A stretch of DNA of 64,000 nucleotides from Ruminococcaceae bacterium FB2012 (GCA_900104495.1 FMXS01000007.1:152844-216843); one strand, 5' to 3'. Counted from the first letter of the stretch, positions 41,369-49,943 are shown. Translations and numbers: made by a program. Notes: generated from the letters alone by a model not told the origin.

Positions 41369-42529
41369 ATGAGAAAAATATCAGCGCTGATGCTTGCGGC
41401 GGCAATGATGCTTTCACTTGCCGGATGCTCCGAAGCGGAAGCCGGCAGTTCCGGCGCCGAGGACATCCCCGCCGCGGTCCGGATGGATAACGGCGGTTCC
41501 GGCAGCAAGCCGGACAGCGAAGCCGTTCCCGACAGCCTTGAAAAACTAACTCCCCCCACCGCCTTGGATGAAAGCGAAAACGTTCCCGACAGCGGGAGAA
41601 TACTGCCTCTCCCCTCTGCCGAGGCTCAGTATCTTGCCGATCTTGGTTTTGACGACTGCCTTTTCACCGCAAAGGTACAGGATTACACCGGCGAGGACGA
41701 AATAAAGTACTATGAATGCGGGATCACAGACGGCGAGGCAAGGCAGAAGATCACCGGAATGCTCTCCGGGATACTGAAAAGCAGCGAGCTTACTCTCGGA
41801 GAAAAACACAGCATCATTGATGTGATGAAGCCCGTTCTCACGCTGAAAAAGCCCGACGGCAGCGAATACACGGTGCGCGAGGCTATGCTCTCCGACAACC
41901 CGCTGCTTGAAAGTGATAGATCGGTCTATGTTTTCACGGCTCCCAGCTTTCAGCTTTATTTTGCAGTTGAAAACGATGACCTCTCGGATCTGCTGGACGG
42001 CCTTGCAAAGACCGAGGAAAATCTCATCGAAACAAAGAAGTTCGAGTACGGAAAAGCTGTAAAGCCCGAGTTCCCGCTGACCTATATCGAGATATGCACC
42101 AACTTCGCCTGGGGACATTACATCAACGGCACCTTCATCGACGCGAAAGGCTATCTGTTTTCCTTCGATCTTTCGGACACTCTGGTGAGTGATCCCGGCC
42201 GGGAAAGCTTACCGGATGCGGTCTGCTTGAACCTTGAACGCGGTATCGGCATCGAACCCCGGCCCCTTGCGCTCACGGATGTTTCCCTCCTGGAAGAAGG
42301 CGTCGGCTACGCCGAAAAGATCGGCTCCGATATTGTGTTCGGCGAGGAGGAGAAAATGATGGATTACGGCCAGCACACCCTTTATGCCGTGGTCGGCAGC
42401 AAGCTTGTGATGCTGTATTCAAGGGGCGACGTTGACAAGACCTCCGACGACGCCAACGTGAAAAATGCCATCCGCTGCTACAAGGATGCGCTGAACAAAG
42501 CCGAGCCCCTCATTAATATCATCGGCTGA
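41369..42529 (+). CDS. Lipoprotein of unknown function
   Basis: 386 residues with the lipobox SLAGC and a Ser/Gly/Glu linker. The mature part is mixed alpha/beta with no recognised motif (KLTPPTALDESENVPDSGRI, LEEGVGYAEKIGSDIVFGEE). AAAGGAG lies before the ATG at 41369; an upstream in-frame ATG has no ribosome site. It is followed by a strong terminator. Single gene. Confidence 0.75.
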   Translation: MRKISALMLAAAMMLSLAGCSEAEAGSSGAEDIPAAVRMDNGGSGSKPDSEAVPDSLEKLTPPTALDESENVPDSGRILPLPSAEAQYLADLGFDDCLFTAKVQDYTGEDEIKYYECGITDGEARQKITGMLSGILKSSELTLGEKHSIIDVMKPVLTLKKPDGSEYTVREAMLSDNPLLESDRSVYVFTAPSFQLYFAVENDDLSDLLDGLAKTEENLIETKKFEYGKAVKPEFPLTYIEICTNFAWGHYINGTFIDAKGYLFSFDLSDTLVSDPGRESLPDAVCLNLERGIGIEPRPLALTDVSLLEEGVGYAEKIGSDIVFGEEEKMMDYGQHTLYAVVGSKLVMLYSRGDVDKTSDDANVKNAIRCYKDALNKAEPLINIIG

Positions 42530-42556
42530 CTCCGCCGACGATACAGTATATATGCA

Positions 42557-42592
42557 AAAGACCTGTCGTTTATATAGCGGCAGGTCTTTTTT
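42557..42592 (+). terminator. Terminator of the lipoprotein gene
   Basis: AAAAGACCTGTCG pairs with CGGCAGGTCTTTT with a G-T tolerated, followed by T. Confidence 0.85.
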
Positions 42593-42761
42593 GCGTCCCC
42601 TTATTATCTTTGCGCCGTATGTGCCTTTACAGCGAAACTGCCACAATAATCCAACATATCTCAGATATGCTGTTGCAGTTTTGACCAAAGTATGAAATAA
42701 TAACAGCAGGGATCCTGCAATTCTGGTCCGGGATCAAACCAATTGCAGAAAGGAGAAGCCT

Positions 42762-43783
42762 ATAAAGAAACTCAGAAAGCCCCTCAGCATTCTGCTCGCA
42801 CTTTCCGTTCTTGTCTCCGCTGTGCCGCTCAACGCTTTCGCAGCGGTACCGTGAACTATATCCCCGGCGGAGCATTGGGCGGAGATATTATAAGCGAGAC
42901 CCTCATAAACGATCGGAAAACAGAGAAATTCATCAAGGAGTTCTTTGAAGCCTTCCAGGATTACGCTTTCAAAAACGAGGCCGATAAGCGCAAGGCCTAT
43001 GCCGGCACCGAATACTATCCGGCACATTTCAGCGTGATAATGCCGGAGAACACGGTCATGACAGACGTAAGCAAGCTGGATATCCTCTGGAAGGACTTTG
43101 AGAATTACGAAAAGATCAGCTCCTTGGAGCCGAATGTCGTTTTGATGATCAAAGTAAACATGAAAAGAGAAAACAAGACAAGAATGGAGATCGCCGTGGA
43201 ATTCAGACCCGTCACTCTGCAAGAGCCCAACGGCGTTGCCAACGATCACGACGGCTCCGCCATAACCGTGACGGCCTTCGATATGAACCTCGGAAAGGTC
43301 ATTGACGAATACAAATTCCGCGCCGTCGAATTCAGCAATCCCATTACGGCTCCCGCTATCAAAAATATGGAGTTCGTGAAATGGGAGGACGGCACCGCTT
43401 CTGATGTACGAAACCTCAGGGCCGGCGACGATATCTACGCCTTTTACAGACCGATAATCAATTCGGTCGAGGTCACCTTCAGCGACACCGTCAAGGCCGG
43501 GGCGCCTCTGCCGGTGCTTGACAGCACGGAGGTCACAGTCACGCACAAGCGGCGAATCGACAATGCCTCCGTACGCTGTCTCGAACCCGACTTAACGGCA
43601 AAACACGGCACCGCCTATGCCGCCCATATCAGAGTGAGCAAGAGCAGTCTCAGAGGCACAGACCTTGACTCTCCCGACGGCGAAAGCGTTTCCCTGGCCG
43701 GAGCCTTCTCCCTTGCGGCCGACCCGGAAATAACCGTCAAGACTGCCGACGGCAGCGGAGATGTCAGAGCGCTGACGGCATAA
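42762..43783 (+). pseudogene. Broken secreted protein gene (lost start codon and frameshift)
   Basis: AGGAG at 42751 is followed at initiation distance by ATA (42762), not ATG, and this frame encodes a perfect signal peptide (KKLRKPLSILLALSVLVSAV then PLNAFA) that ends at TGA (42852-42854). The mature part continues in another frame from about 42850 (VNYIPGGALGGDIISETLIN) to the stop at 43783. Both an initiator change and a frameshift are therefore present. The mature part, about 310 residues, has a beta-rich C-terminus but no recognised family. Confidence 0.7.
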
Positions 43784-43799
43784 AGTCTCATAAAAAATC

Positions 43800-43834
43800 A
43801 ACGCAGTCTGCACTTTCGTGCAGGCTGCGTTTTG
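43800..43834. terminator. Bidirectional terminator between convergent genes
   Basis: AACGCAGTCTGCA and TGCAGGCTGCGTT arms around CTTTCG, with T runs on both sides. Confidence 0.85.
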
Positions 43835-43863
43835 ATCGTTAGGTATTCAGTTGAAGGCCCGAA

Positions 43864-44433
43864 TTATTCGGCAGCTGCCTCTTCGCCGCCCTCTGCGGCC
43901 TGCTGCTCGCCGCCCTCTGCGGCCTGCTGCTCGCCGCCTTCAGCGGCCTGCTGCTCACCGCCCTCTGCGGCCTGCTGCTCGCTGCCCTCGGCAGGCTGAG
44001 CTGCTGCATCCTTGAGTGCCTTGAGATCGGTAGTACCCTTCTTGAGAATATACTCGATCTTACCGCCGGCGGAATTAACGCCAAAGCTGAGAGTATCGTC
44101 GCCCTCGTTGTAGAGCACGCTCATAACGAGATCGTCGCCTTTATAGCACTCGAATCCGTTGGACTTCATCTTGACCTTCATTGAAGAGGAGGCCTCTGTA
44201 CCGTCAACACCCATAGTGGTAGCCTTGAACTCATCGGAGGTAACGGTGTAGTTGCAGGCGATGGTATACTCGGGAACGCCGGTTGCGGCGGCATACTCAG
44301 CGGGAGTCTTTCCGTTGACAGTCTTGGTAGTCCAGTCGCCCTTGACCTTCTCCTCGGCGCCGCAGGAAACCATGCAGATCGCTGCGATAGCTGCGATCAT
44401 CAGAAGTGCCATTAATCTGATCGTCTTTTTCAT
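43864..44433 (-). CDS. Small lipoprotein ending in a tandem peptide repeat
   Basis: 189 residues: lipobox MVSC, a beta-rich domain of about 110 residues (WTTKTVNGKTPAEYAAATGV), then near-perfect copies of the octapeptide EQQAAEGG at the C-terminus. Lipocalin-like small domains with such tails are common in Ruminococcus but have no assigned role. GGAGAA precedes the ATG. Confidence 0.78.
   Translation of the reverse strand: MKKTIRLMALLMIAAIAAICMVSCGAEEKVKGDWTTKTVNGKTPAEYAAATGVPEYTIACNYTVTSDEFKATTMGVDGTEASSSMKVKMKSNGFECYKGDDLVMSVLYNEGDDTLSFGVNSAGGKIEYILKKGTTDLKALKDAAAQPAEGSEQQAAEGGEQQAAEGGEQQAAEGGEQQAAEGGEEAAAE
43881..43989 (-). repeat. 24-bp coding tandem repeat (VNTR)
   Basis: Four to five copies of a 24-base unit encoding EQQAAEGG. 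Copies differ by only a few silent or conservative bases, so copy number could change by slippage. Confidence 0.8.
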
Positions 44434-44672
44434 TGTTCATTTCTCCTTACAAAATTACTATAAACACCCTGCGCAGAATGCGCAGTATCCTTACATTGAA
44501 GCATTATACCCTACTTTCCGTAAATTGTCAATATGTATCATCGTTTTGTAATCATTTTTTACTATTTGCTAAGAGCCCTGCGGATTTACGAGTCCGGTAT
44601 GCCTGCCGGCAGCGGTATCTCTGACGTCTTTGGACGCAGAGGATGATCCTATCCTCAGCCAGATCACGGATG

Positions 44673-45618
44673 CTAACTCAGATTATTTTTCAGCTTGTTC
44701 AGATAGCTGCTGCTGATCTGGTTCCTGTATGTTGCTGCGGGGAAATAGGAATAGCTGTTGAGGAAATTCCAGTTGTCCCTGCCCTATGTAAAGCTGTTTT
44801 CAGAGGAGACGATCCGGAAGGTGCAGCTGGCGGAGCCCTTGTAATTCCCCTTGCCCGTGACCTTTACGGCAGCGGTGCCGGCGTTCTTGTTGTTTGAGTA
44901 AGTCACGGAATAGTTTGAAGCGGAGACCGTGTTCCCGCTGCTGTCCTTGACAGTTACGGAGGGCTTTATCTCGGAGCCGGTGTAACTATACGACGACTGT
45001 CCCACGGAGACGGTCTTTACGGTCCCCAGCACCTTTATCGAAACTACGGTGCAGTATTCGCCGTATCGGTTGCCGTCCACGGTGACAAAGGCGCGCATCT
45101 TCACATACCAGGTCTCGCCGATATTCGGGAGCTTTGTGAGCCCGACAGAAGAAGCGGTGCCCGTATTCTTCGTAGTGCTGTGTTTTTCGCTGAAATCAGA
45201 GTTCTTGGAATACAGGATCTGATATCCGTCCGCGAGGCTGTCGGGGCTCCAGGTCACTTTTAACGCCCTCCGGGATATCTATGCTTTCAAGGCTTGAACA
45301 GTCGTAAAATGCGTAGTTTCCGGTTCTTGTAACGCCGTTTCAATAATAACTTTTTTGAACCTTGAAATTTGCCCACGGCGCCGTATCATTCACTTCATAG
45401 TTCTCCATCTCCCCCGAGCCGCTGATAGTCAGCGTTCCGGTGAAGGGATCAAAGCTGTAAGTCACATTCTCTCCGCATTTGCCGCTTATGATGTCATCGT
45501 CCGCGTAGGAGCTGATGACCGCGCCGCCGGAAAAGACCTCCGCCGGCAGCTCGCAGGACATTCCGAAAAGCATAGCCGCCGCGCAGGCGCCTGCAAGTAA
45601 TCTCCTTCTCAGTTTCAT
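44673..45618 (-). pseudogene. Decayed BspA-like leucine-rich-repeat surface protein
   Basis: The start (45618) encodes a signal peptide and ISGKCGENVTYSFDPFTGTL, the standard lead-in of BspA-type repeat adhesins. After the frame breaks near 45342 one repeat remains in another frame (NGVTRTGNYAFYDCSSLESI). A second shift near 45252 joins an FN3/Ig-like part (TWSPDSLADGYQILYSKN), which ends at an in-frame TAG (44784-44786). The same frame then continues (GRDNWNFLNSYSYFP) to 44673. The repeat array has collapsed and the gene carries at least three lesions. Confidence 0.78.
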
Positions 45619-45645
45619 ATTCTTAAACCTTCTTGATGTCAGTCT

Positions 45646-45680
45646 CAAAAAACAAAAAGGCAATGCCCTCACGCATTGCC
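45646..45680 (-). terminator. Expression-platform terminator of the c-di-GMP riboswitch
   Basis: GGCAATGC-GTGAG-GGCATTGCC hairpin followed leftward by a T-rich run, 28 bases before the adhesin start codon. Confidence 0.8.
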
Positions 45681-45703
45681 GTCAATTCAGTATCACGGAA
45701 AAA

Positions 45704-45781
45704 TTTCCGGCAGCCGGCTGTCATACCGATCGGCTTAGACCCTTGGCTTTGCGTCCCCGGTTTTCACCGGGTTTGCTGAAA
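45704..45781 (-). promoter_or_regulatory. Cyclic di-GMP-I (GEMM) riboswitch
   Basis: Leftward RNA reads GCAAACC, a GGTGAAAACC tetraloop-type hairpin, GGGGACGCAAAGCCAAGGG, TCTAAGCC, then ATGACAGCCGGCTGCC. These are the invariant parts of the GEMM-I aptamer, including the GCAAAGCC core, the GAAA tetraloop arm and the ATGACAGCCGG 3' part. An intrinsic terminator follows, so control is by transcription attenuation of the adhesin gene, now decayed. Confidence 0.93.
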
Positions 45782-45784
45782 AAT

Positions 45785-45813
45785 CTTATACTATTTTTTC
45801 ACACTTTTGCCAA
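45785..45813 (-). promoter_or_regulatory. Promoter of the riboswitch transcript
   Basis: Leftward TTGGCA-17-TATAAG just upstream of the aptamer. Confidence 0.65.
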
Positions 45814-45911
45814 AATGTCAATGTTTTTACGGCAGTGCTTATTCAAATAATAATCGGAACAGTGCGGACTGTTCCGATCATACATTTTCAAGGTTTTTGC
45901 CGGCAGAACAG

Positions 45912-48374
45912 TTATCCCTCGGCGGATGCTTTTTCAAACAGCTCCCCGGCCTTTTGCTTTTCCTCGGGAGAGAGACGGTCCGCTGCGGAAAGCAGGGACC
46001 CGCAGATAAACCGAGGCCCCTCGGTGATGCCGTTTCGGAGCTCCTCCTCGGCGTGTTTCAGCAGAAGCATCGGCAGCTCGGGGACGGTCTCCAAGGAATC
46101 CATCACTCTGCTGAGGCTGCCGCATTTGCAGCAGACCTTATAAACTGCTCCGGCGATCATATAAAAATCTGTCTTGCGCAGGAAAAGGTCGTACTGCTCG
46201 GGACTTTTCGCCTTTTCAAGGATCCTGACCTTTTTTTCTGTCTTGGCAAACAGGCGGATAAGCATATCTGTCTCGTTATCGTATTCCTCCAGCATATCGT
46301 AAAGCCCCGCAAGCTGTTCTTCCAATTCGCCGTCCCAGTTGATCTCTTCAAATCTGTGCTTCGAGAACCTCCATCCGCTTCCGCTGTGTTCTTCTTCGCC
46401 GTTCTGCTTTACAAAAATGACGTAAGCCTCGCGCAGATATTTTTCGGCGCTGCGGATATCTCCGAGTCTGAAACATACCGTTGCAAGCTCCTTCAGCAAG
46501 TTCTGAGCGGAGGGCGGCATATTTTCCTCGGTGAAGCAGGCTCTGTGGTCTTCGCGCGCCTCCTCCAGCATCTGCCGTCTGAGCCGCAGATTTCCCGTTT
46601 CGGCGCAGGCAAACAGCAGCTTGTTAAGGAAATGCTCTGCTGCGCTGTATTGCTTTGAATCAACATACTTTCTGTATTTTGAGTGCAGCTCTTCCACCGA
46701 AGGCTTGTTTGCCTGCCCGGAAGGATCCGGCGGGTCAGACGGTTTTTCATTTTTCTCTTCCGAGCTTATCCTTGCCGTGAGCCTTATCAGTTCCTTTGTA
46801 TATCTGTCGTTTTCGCCAAAAAGCCTGCGCCTGTTCTCAAGGCATTCCTCCAGCATCTTAGGGAACCATACCGGCACTTTGAATATTATTTTGTCGGGGA
46901 GGGTCAAATACCGGCGGAACAGATCGTATTTCTGCACGGCAGGAGAGCCTTTTTCGCTTCCGAAGCGCTTGTATGCAAGGATGAATGCTCTCTCCTGCGT
47001 CCTTATTCGTTCCTCGGGGCTTTCCGCATGATAGGCGGAGCGGTACAGAACATCGATCATGAAGGGGTCGTCCTCTTCAAACACCTTTTTTCCGAGGGAA
47101 AGGCATTTGCCTATCATCTCCTTCTTCTGCTCGGCTTTCAGAGAACCGTCCTTTTCGGTCAAGTTGAAAAGCAGCTTCAGCGTGCGCCCGTCGCCTTCTC
47201 CGAAGGTGTCCTTATAGTATTCATACTGCTTTCTCATCCAGTAAACAGCCTTGTTGTTCAAGACGTTCCTTGCCGAAAAGCGTGGTACGCCGACGGTATA
47301 GGTGTAGATGTCTATCAGCTTTTCTATCGCGCCGATGTGTCCCGCTTCGCCTGCTGACGTCAGCAGCTCTATCCCGAGGTCGCGGTCCACTTCGACATCG
47401 CATCCGTTCAGATATGCCAGCCCGAGATAGTAGAGCCTTTCGGCGCAGCCGCTCAGATCGCTGATGCATCCGCTCACAGATTCCGTAAGCACACAGTAAA
47501 GCTGCTCCTCGTCATCCGCACTGACGATAACGGGCAGACCGATGAAATCCTTCTCCAGCAGCTCTCTGTCCGCCTTTATCAGTTCCACCGGCAGCACAGG
47601 CAGCTCCAGTTCCCTTGCACGGGGATATTCTATCCGCTGGATGTAATTCTTCTCTCCGAAGTCATCCTTTTCCAGCAGCGACGGAGTGACCAGCAGCATG
47701 AACAGCTTGCTGCTGTCCATAGCCTTGCTTATGGATTCATCGAATTTTTCTCCCGGGACGAGGAATTCGTCGTACCAGACAGCGAGGCTGATAAAATGCC
47801 TGTTCCTGTGTATCTGACGCATCAGCTTGTTTGCGGAGCGGCGGTCCTTTTTTCTGTATGACAGGAAGATATACGCATCGAACTGGCTGCGTATCAGTTC
47901 GGCGGTCTTGTCGTCCAGCAGAGTGCTGTCAAGGAAGTCCTTCAGCTTTTTACGGTAATCCACCGCCGTATCATCACTGACCGACCTGTCGAGATACTGC
48001 ATCGTTCCGAAGAGCCGGGAATATTCATTCAGACAGTCCGAAATGTCCTCGGTGCAGATAGGGAGCAGTCTTATGCCGTTGGAAACTGCAAAGCCAAGGT
48101 CTTCATCCGCAGCGACGCTGGGCTCGGTAAGAAGTTTTTCGGTCACCGGGATGACGAACAGGTTCATGCTCATCAGATCGGTCCCCCTGTTGTCCTCGGG
48201 GAGGGTCTCCGACGGGTCCTCGCGGTAGTATATGATGCAGTTGTGTGTCGAAAGGATGTCCCCGCAGATCGGATCGAGGGTGCTTTCAAGATCGGCGGGA
48301 TGGCAGGTGAAGTACACCCTCGGCTTTCCCTTGGCAGAATGCTCGTCAAGGCTTCTGAAAAGCAGTTTGTTCAT
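45912..48374 (-). CDS. Two-TIR-domain protein with Sel1/TPR-like repeats
   Basis: 820 residues, no signal or membrane helix. Residues about 17-150 form a divergent TIR-like domain (RVYFTCHPADLESTLDPI, NLFVIPVTEKLL). Residues about 165-280 are a clear TIR domain (AYIFLSYRKKD, LAVWYDEFLVPGEKFDESI, KLFMLLVTPSLL) with Glu213 where NADase TIRs have the catalytic glutamate. Sel1-like repeats (LYYLGLAYLNGCDVE) and helical TPR-like repeats fill the rest. TIR-repeat proteins are common in bacterial antiviral signalling; here it stands alone. GGAGG precedes the ATG. Confidence 0.82.
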   Translation of the reverse strand: MNKLLFRSLDEHSAKGKPRVYFTCHPADLESTLDPICGDILSTHNCIIYYREDPSETLPEDNRGTDLMSMNLFVIPVTEKLLTEPSVAADEDLGFAVSNGIRLLPICTEDISDCLNEYSRLFGTMQYLDRSVSDDTAVDYRKKLKDFLDSTLLDDKTAELIRSQFDAYIFLSYRKKDRRSANKLMRQIHRNRHFISLAVWYDEFLVPGEKFDESISKAMDSSKLFMLLVTPSLLEKDDFGEKNYIQRIEYPRARELELPVLPVELIKADRELLEKDFIGLPVIVSADDEEQLYCVLTESVSGCISDLSGCAERLYYLGLAYLNGCDVEVDRDLGIELLTSAGEAGHIGAIEKLIDIYTYTVGVPRFSARNVLNNKAVYWMRKQYEYYKDTFGEGDGRTLKLLFNLTEKDGSLKAEQKKEMIGKCLSLGKKVFEEDDPFMIDVLYRSAYHAESPEERIRTQERAFILAYKRFGSEKGSPAVQKYDLFRRYLTLPDKIIFKVPVWFPKMLEECLENRRRLFGENDRYTKELIRLTARISSEEKNEKPSDPPDPSGQANKPSVEELHSKYRKYVDSKQYSAAEHFLNKLLFACAETGNLRLRRQMLEEAREDHRACFTEENMPPSAQNLLKELATVCFRLGDIRSAEKYLREAYVIFVKQNGEEEHSGSGWRFSKHRFEEINWDGELEEQLAGLYDMLEEYDNETDMLIRLFAKTEKKVRILEKAKSPEQYDLFLRKTDFYMIAGAVYKVCCKCGSLSRVMDSLETVPELPMLLLKHAEEELRNGITEGPRFICGSLLSAADRLSPEEKQKAGELFEKASAEG

Positions 48375-48622
48375 ATTGATCCTCCGTGTTATTAGAAAAA
48401 GTCTTTATAAAATTTTATCACAGACGCTGATCTGTGTCAAGCTCGCACCGGACAGCAGCTCTGACAACAAAAACGCCCGTCAGCGGTCTGCGCCGGGCTT
48501 GCCGAAGTATCTCAGACGGATATGTAAGGACCGCTTCTGACTTTTTACGCGCATAATCCGCCGGCATCCGGCAATACTATCCGTAAAAGCGGAGCTTAAA
48601 ACTCCCACGGATAGGAGCGGTT

Positions 48623-48919
48623 ATGCAGTACAACAAAGTGGAGATAAGCGGAGTCAGCACCTCGGAGCTGATCGTCCTGACGGAAAAAGAAAAAACGGAG
48701 CTGCTGAAAAAGGCTCACGCCGGCGACAGATCCGCCAGAGAAACGCTGATAAAAGGCAACCTGCGGCTGGTGCTGAGCGTCCTGCAAAAATTCGCCGGCC
48801 GCACCGACCAGCCGGACGATCTGTTTCAGGTGGGGGTGATCGGGCTGATAAAAGCCATAGACAATTTCGACACCAAGCTTGACGTCAGGTTTTCGACCTA
48901 CGCCGTGCCGACGGTATAA
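48623..48919 (+). pseudogene. sigG: 5' fragment of the sporulation sigma factor gene sigG
   Basis: 98 residues: NKVEISGVSTSELIVL, then ETLIKGNLRLVLSVLQKF, DDLFQVGVIGLIKAIDNFD and FSTYAVPTV followed by a stop. This equals SigG sigma-2 up to the first part of region 2.3-2.4. The DNA-melting and -35-binding parts (GEIRRYLRD onward and region 4) are missing. AGGAG precedes the ATG. The truncation removes promoter recognition, so it cannot work as a sigma factor. A perfect hairpin follows the truncation point. Confidence 0.85.
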
Positions 48920-48943
48920 AGATGTCGAAAAAGTAGAACGGCC

Positions 48944-48977
48944 CGCCTCCGAATTTGCTTTTGCAAATTCGGAGGCG
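48944..48977. repeat. Perfect 15-bp inverted repeat after the sigG fragment
   Basis: CGCCTCCGAATTTGC and GCAAATTCGGAGGCG with a TTTT loop. It may be a terminator or the scar of an insertion. Confidence 0.75.
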
Positions 48978-48995
48978 AGCTTTGCTTATGGTTTT

Positions 48996-49024
48996 ATTAT
49001 AGCACAAATGCGGAAGGATGTCAA
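48996..49024 (-). promoter_or_regulatory. Leftward promoter antisense to the sigG fragment
   Basis: TTGACA-17-TATAAT perfect consensus, whose transcript would run straight into the hairpin at 48944-48977 and then TTTTT, as a small RNA would. Confidence 0.65.
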
Positions 49025-49072
49025 ATGGAAGGATCGTCCTGACCCTGCGGTTTTGGCTTTTTTATTCTTGTT

Positions 49073-49123
49073 TTAGTCCCACCAGCCGAGAGGTCCGGTC
49101 GTGAGCGGTCCTGTTGTAAACAT
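49073..49123 (-). CDS. 16-residue micropeptide MFTTGPLTTGPLGWWD
   Basis: ATG preceded by GAAAGGAG at proper spacing. Contains two TTGPL repeats and a GWWD end. Third of three leftward tiny genes. Unknown; precursor peptide, leader or structural micropeptide are all possible. Confidence 0.5.
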   Translation of the reverse strand: MFTTGPLTTGPLGWWD

Positions 49124-49187
49124 AATTTTTTCTCCTTTCGGTATTGTATTTGATGTATTGTGATCGAGTTATACGGTCATTATCCGA

Positions 49188-49256
49188 TCAGTAAGGATAA
49201 CCGACTACGGTAGCCAGATACGGATAAGCGAAGTAAGGATAATCAAAGCCCTGCAT
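49188..49256 (-). CDS. 22-residue Tyr/Pro-rich micropeptide
   Basis: Starts MQGFDYPYFAYPY and ends VVGYPY, with three YPY motifs. GGAAAGGAG lies upstream of the ATG. Middle gene of the micropeptide cluster. Confidence 0.5.
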   Translation of the reverse strand: MQGFDYPYFAYPYLATVVGYPY

Positions 49257-49291
49257 TTTTTATTCTCCTTTCCTTTTTATTTTTGTTTTTA

Positions 49292-49387
49292 TCACAGGTA
49301 AATCTTTGTGAGAGGTCTTGTTTCAACAAGCGGTCCTGTCTCAGCGAGACGTCTTGTTTTAACAAGCGGTCTTGTTGTAATGATCAT
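49292..49387 (-). CDS. 31-residue micropeptide with repeated T-x-PL motifs
   Basis: Begins MIITTRPLVKTRRL and continues AETGPLVETRPLTKIYL. The TRPL/TGPL units are shared with the 16-residue peptide downstream, indicating common origin. GAAAGGAG precedes the ATG. First gene after the duplicated promoter segment. Confidence 0.5.
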   Translation of the reverse strand: MIITTRPLVKTRRLAETGPLVETRPLTKIYL

Positions 49388-49417
49388 GGTTTTTCTCCTT
49401 TCGTTTTTGTATTTGGT

Positions 49418-49571
49418 TTTGTTCCTTTTCTTTGAATACAGTATATCATACCGACTACAACAGAAGTACAACAGATTTTTTATTTTTTTGATTTTCTTTT
49501 TTTGTTTTTGGTGTTGTTCCTTTTCTTTGACTACAGTATATCATACCGACTACAACAAAAGTACAACAGAT
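49418..49571 (-). repeat. 58-bp direct repeat, likely a duplicated promoter
   Basis: The segment beginning TTGTTCCTTTTCTTTGA is present at about 49418-49475 and again at about 49514-49571 with three differences. Read leftward each copy has TGATATACT, an extended -10, and lies upstream of the micropeptides. Confidence 0.75.
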
Positions 49572-49587
49572 CTAAAATATTTTTTTA

Positions 49588-49616
49588 CCCAACAAAAAAA
49601 GGCACCTGCATTTTCA
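49588..49616 (-). terminator. Probable terminator upstream of the duplicated promoter
   Basis: An imperfect CCTGC/GCAGG-based hairpin followed leftward by TTTTTTT isolates the micropeptide cluster from genes to the right. Confidence 0.55.
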
Positions 49617-49825
49617 GCAGGCACCGCTTCATCACACAAATATTCTATATTACTGGGAGAACTGATCTACGAGTCGGAGCAGAAGATCACCTGAAGACAT
49701 ATCGGAAGAGCAGCTTCGCATACTGCTTCACGCCGGAAAGCGCAGATGCCTCCGGCTGATGCAGAACTGGATCCCACACACTGTCAGCAGAGCAAGACCC
49801 GAAACGTTTGACCTTATAAAATGAC

Positions 49826-49865
49826 AAAACCGATCTCACATCTGAAAATGTGAGGTCGGTTTTTT
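49826..49865. terminator. Bidirectional terminator after the L,D-transpeptidase gene
   Basis: AACCGATCTCACAT and ATGTGAGGTCGGTT arms; T runs on both sides. The 200 bases between this and the previous terminator hold no supported gene. Confidence 0.85.
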
Positions 49866-49943
49866 GATCCGTTTTAAATGCTGTGCTTTGCAATCTGAGC
49901 AATGGGATCGGGCAGGGAGCTGAGACATTGAGAGACGAAAAAA

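Noticed and set aside
43881..43989. CRISPR-like repeat
   Set aside because: The unit is a contiguous in-frame coding repeat without spacers.
49418..49571. Two-unit CRISPR or insertion-sequence ends
   Set aside because: Only two direct copies, no palindromic ends and no transposase; promoter duplication fits better.
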